Positions 1 through 7,050 are shown, counted from the first letter of the stretch. The stretch: 9,382 bases of DNA from CANHEE01 sp049316985 (GCA_049316985.1 JBMOJB010000148.1:1-9382); one strand, 5' to 3'. Notes: generated by a model from the letters alone, not told the origin. Program-made: numbers and translations.

Positions 1-197
1 GTAGTTGGCGTTGGCATTTGACTTTTTATTAACATTTCATTAACCGAATTTATTGTTCAACTTTTGAATTTCAAGTTGATAAAAAAGACGATAAAAAGTT
101 TGGTAGGGCATAAAATGATTATTTTTGCAACCTTTTTGCAATTAAGCTATTGTATTGTTTTTTCAAAAGTACTATTGAATTCCTTAATTTGTTTTTT

Positions 198-1337
198 ATG
201 ACTCGATTTGATTCCATTTCAGCACCTGCTTATATACTTGAAGAGACCTTACTGAAAAGAAATCTCGAATTGATTGCCGATGTACAAGCGCGTGCGGGAG
301 TTGAAATCATTCTGGCTTTCAAAGGATTTGCCATGTGGAGTACTTTCCCCATAGTTAGGCAATATCTTTCGGGTGCGACGGCCAGTTCATTGTATGAGGC
401 CAGATTGTGTTTTGAAGAAATGAAAAGCAAAGCACATACCTATTCTGCAGCTTATATGCCTGCGGAATTTGACGAGATGATGAGCTACAGCAGTCATATT
501 ACCTTCAACTCGGTCAATCAATATCTGCGTTATAAAGATGCTGTTCGTAATTACGCTGAGTCAATCAGTTGTGGCATCCGGGTAAATCCTGAATATTCAG
601 AAGTGATTACTGATCTGTACAATCCCTGTACGCCTGGATCCCGTCTGGGAGCAGCGGTTGAGAATTTTGCTGATGGCTTACCGGAAGGTGTCGAAGGTTT
701 ACATTTTCACGCATTGTGTGAATCGAGTTCCTACGAGCTTGAAAAAGTATTGAATAGCTTTGAGTGTTTATTTGGTCACTTTTTACCGTCACTAAAATGG
801 GTGAATATGGGTGGTGGTCATTTAATGACCAGAGAGGGGTATGATGTTGAACATCTGATTCGCATCTTACTTGCTTTCAAATCCAGGTATCCGCATTTAA
901 AGGTCATTCTTGAACCAGGTAGTGCAATTGCCTGGCAAACGGGAGTGCTTACGAGTACCGTATTGGATATTGTCGACAATAAAGGCTATAAGACAATTAT
1001 GCTGGACACTTCCTTTACCGCTCACATGCCCGATTGTCTGGAAATGCCGTATCGCCCTAAAATTACGGGAGCCTCAGATCCTATTGAAGGTAAACCAACC
1101 TATAGAATAGGCGGGACAAGCTGCTTGTCCGGTGACTACATGGATTTTTATTCTTTTGAAAAAGAAGTGCAAATTGGAGATGTATTGATTTTTGAGGATA
1201 TGATCCACTACACGATGGTAAAAACTACCATGTTCAATGGCGTTCACCATCCTGATATTGTAATTCTCAGAGAAAATGGAAAAGCTGAAGTGGTAAGGAA
1301 ATTTGAATATCAGGATTACAAGAATAGGCTAAGTTGA
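198..1337 (+). CDS. nspC: Carboxynorspermidine/carboxyspermidine decarboxylase NspC
   Basis: A 379-residue cytosolic PLP enzyme of the alanine racemase-fold (group IV) decarboxylase family. NspC removes the carboxyl group from carboxynorspermidine or carboxyspermidine, the last step of the aspartate-semialdehyde route to (nor)spermidine. Visible family marks are the PLP lysine in AFKGFAMW (Lys42), HFHALCE (about 169-175), the glycine-rich phosphate loop MGGGH (204-208), EPGSA (239-243), the active-site cysteine in GTSCLSGD (Cys309) and the NspC-type C-terminus HYTMVKTTMFNGVHHP. Length fits the family. I chose the ATG at 198 because MTRFDSISAPAYILEE matches the usual N-terminus; the frame is open back to a TTG at 150, but those residues look non-homologous. 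It ends in tandem stops, TGA TAA. The partner carboxynorspermidine dehydrogenase is not in the window. Whether the product is spermidine or norspermidine cannot be read from the sequence. Confidence 0.95.
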   Translation: MTRFDSISAPAYILEETLLKRNLELIADVQARAGVEIILAFKGFAMWSTFPIVRQYLSGATASSLYEARLCFEEMKSKAHTYSAAYMPAEFDEMMSYSSHITFNSVNQYLRYKDAVRNYAESISCGIRVNPEYSEVITDLYNPCTPGSRLGAAVENFADGLPEGVEGLHFHALCESSSYELEKVLNSFECLFGHFLPSLKWVNMGGGHLMTREGYDVEHLIRILLAFKSRYPHLKVILEPGSAIAWQTGVLTSTVLDIVDNKGYKTIMLDTSFTAHMPDCLEMPYRPKITGASDPIEGKPTYRIGGTSCLSGDYMDFYSFEKEVQIGDVLIFEDMIHYTMVKTTMFNGVHHPDIVILRENGKAEVVRKFEYQDYKNRLS

Positions 1338-1385
1338 TAAGCTCTAGGTCGATTTGTGAGGGTAAATGAGTTATCCAAGCTTTTT
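1336..1385 (+). terminator. Weak terminator-like hairpin after nspC
   Basis: GATAA-CTC (1336-1344, one bulged G) can pair with GAGTTATC (1368-1375) across a loop of about 23 bases. A T-run follows at 1381-1385. The stem is AT-rich and the loop long, so this is only a candidate end for the nspC transcript. Confidence 0.25.
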
Positions 1386-1657
1386 GTTCTTGTAGTTTGA
1401 AAGTTTGACGGTTTAATAGTAATTTTTAATCGAATTCGTTGATTTTATCCGATGTCAAATTAACTGAATTATCTTATTTTTAACTTATTTCTTGATTATT
1501 TTAAAAAGGAAAGTCATCAAATAAGCAGCAAAGTGGTAAAGGAATCCCGAAGAAACTCCGTAAGAGTTCCGGCCTACCATAAGTCAGGCTGTACTTGTCT
1601 TAGAAAACCCAACAACCTAAACTGAACAACTTAGTGCCTGTTGAAGTAGTTTTCTTC
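1338..1657. other. Intergenic region between convergent genes
   Basis: These 320 AT-rich bases lie between the nspC stop and the stop of the opposing glycosyltransferase. I see no convincing gene, RNA or promoter. Apart from the two hairpins listed separately, there is a short imperfect inverted repeat near 1548-1568 (AACTC and GAGTT around CGTAA) without a T-run. Confidence 0.6.
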
Positions 1658-1664
1658 CTACTTC
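1643..1664. other. Hairpin overlapping the glycosyltransferase stop codon
   Basis: GAAGTAG (1643-1649) and CTACTTC (1658-1664) form a perfect 7-bp stem around an 8-base pyrimidine loop, extendable by a G-T and an A-T pair. The right arm contains the TAG stop of the minus-strand glycosyltransferase. No T-run follows on either strand, so it is not a classical intrinsic terminator. It could still mark the 3' end of the minus-strand transcript. Confidence 0.4.
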
Positions 1665-2488
1665 GATTTTCTCCAGCCTGTAGTCAGATTTCTTTTCTTC
1701 AGGAAAATCATACCGAAAATCGCTTCTTTTACAATGCCTTTAGACATTTTAGAAGTGCCCAGTAACCTGTCTACAAATGTAATGGGTAGTTCTTTGATTT
1801 TGAAGCCCAGTGTATATGCAGCATATTTCATTTCTATTTGAAAGGCATAACCCACAAATGAAATTGAATTCAAATCAATTGATTCCAGCACTTTTCGTTG
1901 CCAGCAAATAAAACCTGCGGTAGGATCTTTTACCCACATCCAGGTGATCGCCCTTACGTAAAGAGATGCACCATAACTTAATATCAATCTGTCAAGCGGC
2001 CAGTTTTCACATTTTCCACCTTTAGTGTAACGAGAACCTACGGCAACATCTGCACCGTCTTTGGCGCATGCAATGTACAGACGAATTAAATCTTTGGGAT
2101 TGTGAGAGAAATCGGCGTCCATCTCAAAGATATAATCATATTCCTTGTCAATTCCCCATTTAAAGCCGGTGAGGTAAGCGGTACCCAAACCTAATTTACC
2201 TTTTCTTTCGATCAGATGAAGAGATTTCGGGTATTTATGTTGAAGATCTTTAACAATTTGCGCTGTTCCATCAGGTGAACCATCGTCGATAATCAGGATG
2301 TGGAAATGCTTTTCAAGAGAAAAAACAGTCTCAATCATACTGGCAATGTTTTCCTTTTCATTATAGGTCGGAATAATTACAAGGCTATCGGATAGGGTAG
2401 CTGTCACAGTTGAATGATTGCTTTTATTTGAAATGGTCAATGAGTCGCTCGAAAAAGGTTCTGCTAAAGAAACGCTGCTAATAGTCAT
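1658..2488 (-). CDS. GT2 family glycosyltransferase, polyprenyl-phosphate mannose synthase-like
   Basis: A 276-residue GT-A fold glycosyltransferase of family 2, most like dolichyl-phosphate mannose synthase. Such enzymes transfer a sugar from a nucleotide donor (GDP-mannose in the best-studied cases) to a polyprenyl phosphate on the cytosolic face of the membrane, making a lipid-linked donor for extracytoplasmic glycosylation. Motifs in order: VIIPTYNEKENI (about 37-48), IIDDGSPDGT (66-75), ERKGKLGLGTAYLTGF (94-109), the metal-binding DXD in MDADFSHNP (Asp124, Asp126), VGSRYTKGG (150-158) and DPTAGF (188-193). There is no C-terminal membrane segment or GtrA domain, so it is the short soluble or peripheral form. 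The first 33 or so residues are Ser/Thr-rich and unlike the family core. No internal Met before the core offers a shorter start. The donor sugar and acceptor are inferred from family only. Confidence 0.88.
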   Translation of the reverse strand: MTISSVSLAEPFSSDSLTISNKSNHSTVTATLSDSLVIIPTYNEKENIASMIETVFSLEKHFHILIIDDGSPDGTAQIVKDLQHKYPKSLHLIERKGKLGLGTAYLTGFKWGIDKEYDYIFEMDADFSHNPKDLIRLYIACAKDGADVAVGSRYTKGGKCENWPLDRLILSYGASLYVRAITWMWVKDPTAGFICWQRKVLESIDLNSISFVGYAFQIEMKYAAYTLGFKIKELPITFVDRLLGTSKMSKGIVKEAIFGMIFLKKRNLTTGWRKSK

Positions 2489-2700
2489 TAAATATGAAGT
2501 AAAGGTACGTTATGTTTAAAGAACACGGGCATAAACTTTGCCAAAAATTAACAGAACTGTACTTTCATCAAAATTTATATAAGAAATTTTTAGAATACTT
2601 AAATTCATCAACTTTAGCCTGAATAATAATAGAGCAAATTATTTGGCTCAAGGTTGATTGGTGTAGTCAATTGAGTTTTCAACGCTTTATGCAGTTGTAA

Positions 2701-2728
2701 TTATCCTGCCTGCCGTTAGGCAGGATAA
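2701..2728. repeat. GC-rich palindrome, copy 1 of the CCTGCC/GGCAGG family
   Basis: TTATCCTGCCT (2701-2711) and AGGCAGGATAA (2718-2728) form a perfect 11-bp stem with a 6-base loop. The core at 2705-2724 differs from the perfect palindrome at 9358-9377 at two positions. It lies about 110 bases downstream of the minus-strand gene that ends at 2839. It may act as a transcript-end hairpin, but its sequence marks it as an interspersed repeat. Confidence 0.85.
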
Positions 2729-2730
2729 AT

Positions 2731-2777
2731 ATTTTCAAATTTTCCTGCCTACCGGACAGGCAGGCAAATTTTCAAAT
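2731..2777. repeat. GC-rich palindrome, copy 2, flanked by 10-base direct repeats
   Basis: CCTGCCT (2744-2750) and AGGCAGG (2758-2764) form a 7-bp stem with loop ACCGGAC. Relative to the perfect copy at 9358-9377 it has one substitution and one inserted A. Identical ATTTTCAAAT direct repeats sit on either side (2731-2740 and 2768-2777). They could be a trace of insertion or just low-complexity AT sequence. Confidence 0.8.
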
Positions 2778-2838
2778 CATCAAATTTGAATGAATCTATT
2801 TTCGAAAACCGAACTGCCCCCAACATATAGCCACTTCC

Positions 2839-4116
2839 TTAAGTTTTTCTTTGTTTCTTTTTTGCAGCAGGAAATAATATATTGTTTAAGATTAGGCGAT
2901 ATCCCGGTGAATTAGGATGTAAGCTGAGATCGGTGTTGGGATCACCCACATAATGACGATAATCTTCCGGATCGTGCCCACCGTAGAAAGTAAATGTTCC
3001 TTTACCGTAATTGCCATGCAAGTAACGGACTTCATTGTATGATTTGGTTTCACCTAAGACCAGCACATCTTGTTTGAGGCTTTCTTTGGTAAATGCGGTG
3101 AGCTGTCCCATAAAACCTTTGACAGTGCGTGTCTGGCATTGTGTCAGCATGGTAGGGATTGGATCCCATTTGGCAGAAAAATCAAACAAGGTGAAGTAAT
3201 CTGTGAGCGTGTTGGCCGGTCGACCTACCGTATTGTCAATCGTCGAATGTTCATATTCCAAAGGATCGGTTTTTAATTTGAAATTTCGGAAGGCGAAAGT
3301 TCTGTTAAAATCGAGTTTTGAATTGGCATTGGGGTCATCAGAATCACCGTCAAACATGGTTTCACAAATATCCAGGCCCTCTGCGGCCAAAGCGATATCA
3401 TAGGTATCCGTTGCAGAACACATCGCAAACATAAATCCGCCGCCGCTGACCCATTCTTTGATACGTTTTACTACGTCCAATTTTAATTTTGAAACTTTGT
3501 TGAAACCCAAACGAGTTGCCAGTGCTTCTTGTCTTTTTTGATTGTCTTTGTACCAGGGGGCAGTGTGGTATTGCGCCCAAAACCGACCGTATTGGCCGGT
3601 GAAATCTTCATGATGCAAATGCAGCCAGTCGTACTTCGGTAATTTGTCGTTGACAATTTCCTCATCATAAACAACGGTATAAGGAATCTCAGCATAAGTC
3701 AACACCAAAGTAACCGCATCATCCCAAGGCTGAATTTCTTCTCCTCTTTCGTTGACAGTTGGGGAGTAAACGGCAATCAATGGTGGTTTTTCGAGCTTAA
3801 TATCATCCATATTGATTTCCGGATTGCCGATTTCAGCTTGAATAGCAGCAAATTGTCCATCTGAAATAATCTCGTAGCTTACTCCTCTGGTCAGGCATTC
3901 CTTTTCAAAAGCCGGAATCGTCTGGTAGGCGAAGCTTCCACCCCTGTAATTCAGCAACCAATGCACTTCAACACCTTTTTCGAGTATCCAATAAGCTATA
4001 CCGTATGCTTTAAGGTGTTGCTTCTGGCGATCGTCCATCGGGACAAGCATATAGGTTGCATAAGCTGCTTTGGCAGAAAACAAAAAGATAAAAAGGGCAG
4101 CTATAAAAACTCTCAT
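2839..4116 (-). CDS. Conserved secreted Bacteroidota protein, usually mislabelled asparagine synthetase B
   Basis: A 425-residue protein that I recognise as a conserved Bacteroidota family often named asparagine synthetase B in databases. I see neither the N-terminal Cys glutaminase site nor the SGGxDS ATP-binding loop of real AsnB, so that name is unsupported. It begins with a clear signal peptide (MRVFIAALFIFLFSAKAAYA, cleavage likely after residue 20), so it should be exported. Conserved-looking stretches are YRGGSF (57-62), PWDDAVTLVLTYAEIPY (130-146), WLHLHHEDFTGQYGRFW (164-180), GGGFMFAMCSATDTYD (225-240), FSAKWDPIPTML (313-324) and FYGGHDPEDYRH (377-388). AMCSAT resembles a nucleophile elbow, and a His-Asp-Pro-Glu follows about 150 residues later, hinting at a class I glutamine amidotransferase-like fold (my inference). 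It ends in a basic KKKQRKT tail. It lies 71 bases downstream of metZ on the same strand, so co-transcription is possible. Its biochemical role is unknown. Confidence 0.8.
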   Translation of the reverse strand: MRVFIAALFIFLFSAKAAYATYMLVPMDDRQKQHLKAYGIAYWILEKGVEVHWLLNYRGGSFAYQTIPAFEKECLTRGVSYEIISDGQFAAIQAEIGNPEINMDDIKLEKPPLIAVYSPTVNERGEEIQPWDDAVTLVLTYAEIPYTVVYDEEIVNDKLPKYDWLHLHHEDFTGQYGRFWAQYHTAPWYKDNQKRQEALATRLGFNKVSKLKLDVVKRIKEWVSGGGFMFAMCSATDTYDIALAAEGLDICETMFDGDSDDPNANSKLDFNRTFAFRNFKLKTDPLEYEHSTIDNTVGRPANTLTDYFTLFDFSAKWDPIPTMLTQCQTRTVKGFMGQLTAFTKESLKQDVLVLGETKSYNEVRYLHGNYGKGTFTFYGGHDPEDYRHYVGDPNTDLSLHPNSPGYRLILNNILFPAAKKKQRKT

Positions 4117-4187
4117 ATTTCCAATAGATTTTGCTTTTGTAAACGGAAAAAAAGCGGGCTTGTTGTCATTAATTAATTAATATTGAG

Positions 4188-5360
4188 TTAACATTTTGCA
4201 AGTGCAGTAAGCACATCTTTTTTGATGTCTTCAATATGTTCAAGACCTACAGAAATCCGAATCAATCCCGGGGTGATATCTACCGCAAGTCTTTCTGCTT
4301 CGGTGAGTTTGGAATGGGTCATTGATGCCGGATGTGTGGCGATTGAACGCGTATCACCCAGATTAGGAGTCAGGCTGATCATATTGATGGCATTCATGAA
4401 ATTGATTCCACCTTGAATTCCTGATTTCAAATCAAAGCAAACAACACCGCCTCCTGCTTTCATCTGGCGCTTTGCCAATTCATATTGTGGATGTGAGGGC
4501 TGGTAAGGATATTTTACCCAATTGACGCCTTCTTGTTCGCTGAGAAATTCAGCAAGTTTTAATGCATTTTCGCAGTGCCGATCCATTCGTACGGCCAATG
4601 TTTCTAATGATTTGGATAAGATCCAGGCATTAAAAGGGGAGAGGCTCGGTCCGGTATGTCGCGCAAAATATCGAATTTCTTTGATCAGGTCTTTTCTTCC
4701 TAAAATGACACCGCCTATGGCTCTTCCTTGTCCGTCGATGAATTTAGTAGCGGAGTAAGTAATAATGTCAGCTCCGAACTCTACCGGTTTTTGCAAGTAA
4801 GGTGTCGCAAAGCAATTGTCTACATTCAAAATCAAATTGTTTTTCTTGCAAAGTACACCCAGAAACGAAAGGTCAATAAGGTCAAGACCCGGGTTAGAGG
4901 GAGTTTCGACCAACACCATTTTCGTATTGGGCTGAATCAGGCTTTCCCAGGTTTCAGGTTGCTTAATATCTGCATAAGTAAAGGTAATTCCCCAGCGCGG
5001 AAAGATGTTAGTCAACAACTGATGTGTCGAACCAAAAACCGAGCGGCTGGCAATGATATGGTCACCGTTTCTTAGTAATCCCGCTATCGAGCCAAATACA
5101 GCAGCCATACCCGATGCGGTCGAGATTCCATCTTCTGCACCATCGAGCAAGCACATCTTAGTGACAAACTCGCTGTTGTTTGGATTGGAGTAGCGCGTGT
5201 AAATATTGCCTTCAATTTCGTCAGCAAAAAGCGCACGACCTTGTTCTGCATCTTCGAAGGTGAAGCTGGAGGTCATATAGATCGGTGTGCTGTGTTCGCG
5301 GAATCCGGATTGTTCGGATTGGGTACGTATGGCGTTGGTTTCGAAATGGTCGTTGTGCAT
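4188..5360 (-). CDS. metZ: O-succinylhomoserine (or O-acetylhomoserine) sulfhydrylase, Cys/Met metabolism PLP enzyme
   Basis: A 390-residue cytosolic PLP enzyme of the cystathionine gamma-synthase family. MetZ-type enzymes join an activated homoserine and sulfide to give homocysteine for methionine synthesis. Marks are NIYTRYSNP (52-60), the phosphate-binding TASGMAAVF (81-89), ETPSNP (152-157), VDNCFATP with the ring-nitrogen Asp181, the Schiff-base lysine in YSATKFIDGQGRAIGG (Lys206) and LGDTRSIATHPASMTH (334-349). In SVFGSTHQL (107-115) a Ser stands where methionine gamma-lyases carry their typical Cys, arguing for synthesis rather than degradation. I start at the ATG at 5360 because MHNDHFETNAIRTQ is the family-type N-terminus. 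The frame runs back to a GTG at 5465, but that part is the repeat array, not conserved protein. Succinyl versus acetyl substrate cannot be decided. Cystathionine gamma-synthase is the main alternative. Confidence 0.9.
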   Translation of the reverse strand: MHNDHFETNAIRTQSEQSGFREHSTPIYMTSSFTFEDAEQGRALFADEIEGNIYTRYSNPNNSEFVTKMCLLDGAEDGISTASGMAAVFGSIAGLLRNGDHIIASRSVFGSTHQLLTNIFPRWGITFTYADIKQPETWESLIQPNTKMVLVETPSNPGLDLIDLSFLGVLCKKNNLILNVDNCFATPYLQKPVEFGADIITYSATKFIDGQGRAIGGVILGRKDLIKEIRYFARHTGPSLSPFNAWILSKSLETLAVRMDRHCENALKLAEFLSEQEGVNWVKYPYQPSHPQYELAKRQMKAGGGVVCFDLKSGIQGGINFMNAINMISLTPNLGDTRSIATHPASMTHSKLTEAERLAVDITPGLIRISVGLEHIEDIKKDVLTALAKC

Positions 5361-5372
5361 AGAGTTAAAAGG

Positions 5373-5568
5373 GTTTGATGGCTTCGCCGTTTGGGCGCTT
5401 CGCGCTTTGTTTGGGTGCTTCGCACTGTTTGTTGTTGCGCTTCGCGCTGTTTGGGTGCTTCGCACTGTTTGTTATTGCGCTTCGCGCTGTTTGGGTGCTT
5501 CGCACTATTTGTTGTTGCGCTTCGCACTGTTTGTTATTTTGCTTAGTGCTGTTTGGGTGCTAATGCTT
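5373..5568. repeat. Tandem repeat array of GCGAAGC mini-hairpins in the metZ leader
   Basis: Alternating 18- and 22-base units give a 40-base period: GTTTGGGTGCTTCGCACT followed by a GTTTGTTGTTGCGC-type unit. Clear 40-base periods occupy 5409-5448, 5449-5488 and 5489-5528, with degenerate units at 5373-5408 and 5529-5568. GCTTCGC occurs eight times (starts at 5381, 5397, 5417, 5439, 5457, 5479, 5497, 5519). Seven of these sit in perfect short stems such as GCGC-TTC-GCGC or GTGC-TTC-GCAC. On the metZ strand each reads GCGAAGC. The period is not a multiple of three and open frames run across it on both strands, so it is unlikely to be coding. It ends 12 bases from the metZ ATG. Confidence 0.9.
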
Positions 5569-5911
5569 GTTTGAGTTTTTCGAATTGGTTTATTTACAAG
5601 ACATCTAGTTTCGGTCATAAAATTGCAATAGTATAAAGCGTAATTTTCAGGCAAAATTATATATTTTCTGCAAGCAAGAAAACTTAATTTTCTATTTATC
5701 CTGCTAATATTTGACATAAGTTTTTTATTGAAACGAGCCATCAGAGTTTTGAACTTATCCCAACCCTAAAAAACCTTTGATTGTCATTATCCAAAAAAAA
5801 ATATTGTAATCTTTTTTCGGATAAATAGTGCATAATTTAAACAATGGAGTTGTTGTCTCGATAAAAGATGGTAATTTTACAAACAAAATAAGTGATTTAA
5901 ATCTACAACAA
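5569..5911. other. AT-rich divergent intergenic region
   Basis: This 343-base stretch separates the metZ leader repeats from the SUMF1-fold gene and should contain promoters firing both ways. Besides the candidate metZ -7 box listed separately, I see only a weak plus-strand near-match (AACCTTTG, 5772-5779). A frame open from a GTG at 5828 joins the downstream gene but has no protein character of its own. Confidence 0.5.
5652..5659 (-). promoter_or_regulatory. Candidate -7 box for metZ
   Basis: The minus strand reads TAATTTTG, a match to the Bacteroidota -7 consensus TAnnTTTG. The upstream TTG candidates (5671-5673 and 5675-5677) are only 11 and 15 bases away, closer than usual. If used, the transcript would carry a leader of about 285 bases that includes the whole repeat array. 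Confidence 0.3.
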
Positions 5912-6826
5912 ATGGAAAAAAATATATTAATAACGCCGCTTGTTTCGCTTTTATTCGTGCTGACTTACAATATTTCTGCTCAAGAAATTTCGGATGTTGG
6001 AGGCACAATTACAGGAATTCAGTTAAGTAAAAATGCAAATATTGATGAGCATGCAGCAACCGAAGAAGTAAAAATGCGGCTTTATTCTAAAAATAATAAA
6101 GCTGATGCTGTTGGAAATTCGCCGACTGTACAAACAACAAACTCCGATCTTTCCTCGCTGGATGATTTTATTGAAATGGTAAAAGTAGAAGGCGGATCTT
6201 TCCAAATGGGAAGTAATTTTGGGAGACGAGATGAAAAGCCTGTTCATAAAGTTACGCTGTCGACCTTTTACATTGGCAAATATGAAATTAATCAAAAACA
6301 ATGGAAGGCAATAATGGGTAGCAATCCCAGTGGATTTAAAGATTGCGATAATTGCCCGGTTGAAAGTGTTAGCTGGAATGATGTGCAGGAATTTCTTCAA
6401 AAATTATGTGACAAAACAGGTATATCTTACCGCTTGCCTACAGAAGCGGAGTGGGAGTATGCCGCTCGGGGAGGGGTCAATAGCAAAGGGTACACGTACT
6501 CCGGTAGCAATAGCCTTGATGATGTTGGTTGGTATTCTGTTAACTCAGGATTTAAGATTCACGCCAATAATTTGAAATCCAATGAATTGGGAATATTTGA
6601 TATGTCCGGAAATGTTTGGGAATGGTGCAGCGATTGGTACAGTGGTTCTTATTATGACCATAGTCCGGAATATAATCCGGAAGGGCCCGATTCAGGTACC
6701 TATCGTGTGTATCGCGGCGGTAGCTTGAGTCTCAATGCTACCCAATGCCTTGTTGGTTATCGTGGCAGCAACTCGCCGGACCACCGCTACACCGATCTGG
6801 GTTTTAGGGTTGCCTTGTCTCAGTAA
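5912..6826 (+). CDS. Secreted SUMF1/FGE-fold protein, probably not a formylglycine generator
   Basis: A 304-residue protein with a signal peptide (MEKNILITPLVSLLFVLTYNISAQ, cut after about residue 24), a linker to about residue 83 and a SUMF1 (FGE-sulfatase) domain from about 86 to 302. Hallmarks are VEGGSFQMGS (92-101), YEINQKQWKAIMG (124-136), PVESVSWNDVQEF (149-161), YRLPTEAEWEYAARGG (173-188), GIFDMSGNVWEWCSDWY (227-243), YRGGS (267-271) and LGFRVAL (296-302). Aligned on RGGS, Cys279 matches the second catalytic cysteine of human FGE (Cys341), but the position of Cys336 is a leucine (Leu274). The copper/cysteine chemistry of true FGE is therefore unlikely. Bacteroidota use this fold widely in exported proteins, including gliding and type IX secretion components, but nothing here assigns such a role. 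I chose the ATG at 5912 because it opens the signal peptide. No sulfatase lies nearby. Confidence 0.87.
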   Translation: MEKNILITPLVSLLFVLTYNISAQEISDVGGTITGIQLSKNANIDEHAATEEVKMRLYSKNNKADAVGNSPTVQTTNSDLSSLDDFIEMVKVEGGSFQMGSNFGRRDEKPVHKVTLSTFYIGKYEINQKQWKAIMGSNPSGFKDCDNCPVESVSWNDVQEFLQKLCDKTGISYRLPTEAEWEYAARGGVNSKGYTYSGSNSLDDVGWYSVNSGFKIHANNLKSNELGIFDMSGNVWEWCSDWYSGSYYDHSPEYNPEGPDSGTYRVYRGGSLSLNATQCLVGYRGSNSPDHRYTDLGFRVALSQ

Positions 6827-6993
6827 AAGAACCAATTCACTCGAGCATCAAGGTCTGAGCGTAAGTCGATTTTCAACCCTTGCGAAAATGAATAGGCTAC
6901 AAGGCGCTTAATAAGTGTAAGCACAAATGATTAAGTGTCGGGGATTGTTAGTTGTTGGATTTTTGCGTATAGTACATTTGAATGCATCACTAC

Positions 6994-7029
6994 AAAAAAA
7001 AATCCCGAACTTTGGAAAAGCCGGGATTT
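6994..7029 (-). terminator. Rho-independent terminator of rpsP
   Basis: On the minus strand AAATCCCG (7029-7022) pairs with CGGGATTT (7007-7000). Inside, CTTT and AAAG pair around a 3-base loop. A run of T follows (A-run at 6994-7002 on the plus strand). It lies just past the rpsP stop, so rpsP appears to be transcribed alone. Confidence 0.88.
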
Positions 7030-7050
7030 AATATAAACAAATTACTTTAC

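Larger units (their letters stand above)
2489..2838. other. Intergenic region carrying palindromic repeats
   Basis: This 350-base AT-rich stretch between two minus-strand genes has no plausible coding region. Its left part should hold the promoter of the glycosyltransferase. Its right part, 2701-2789, holds two GC-rich palindromes, a flanking 10-base direct repeat and the 10-base palindrome TCAAATTTGA (2780-2789). I see no clear terminator for the gene ending at 2839 other than these hairpins. Confidence 0.6.

Noticed and set aside
2500..2507. TACCTTTA on the minus strand as a promoter -7 box for the glycosyltransferase
   Set aside because: The last base differs from TAnnTTTG, no TTG lies at a suitable distance, and it would leave only about 5 leader bases.
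2839..4116. Calling this gene asnB
   Set aside because: No N-terminal catalytic Cys2, no SGGxDS loop, and a signal peptide is present. All are inconsistent with asparagine synthetase B.
4117..4187. Terminator between metZ and the downstream secreted-protein gene, suggested by a 7-base T-run on the minus strand
   Set aside because: No stem precedes the T-run, so the two genes may be co-transcribed.
4728..5075. 115-codon plus-strand open frame inside metZ
   Set aside because: It lies antisense to strongly conserved MetZ sequence and its translation has no recognisable protein features.
5373..5568. CRISPR array
   Set aside because: Units of 18 and 22 bases abut with no unique spacers, and no cas genes are present.
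5273..5574. Open frames on both strands across the repeat array, giving Ala/Ser/Lys-rich or Cys/Phe/Leu-rich peptides
   Set aside because: The 40-base period shifts the frame each unit and the peptides are low-complexity translations of the repeat.
6827..7050. Small RNA or small gene between the SUMF1-fold gene and rpsP
   Set aside because: Only the rpsP terminator and a weak 6-bp stem (ATTTTC/GAAAAT near 6873-6889) are visible. There is no promoter match or convincing short frame.
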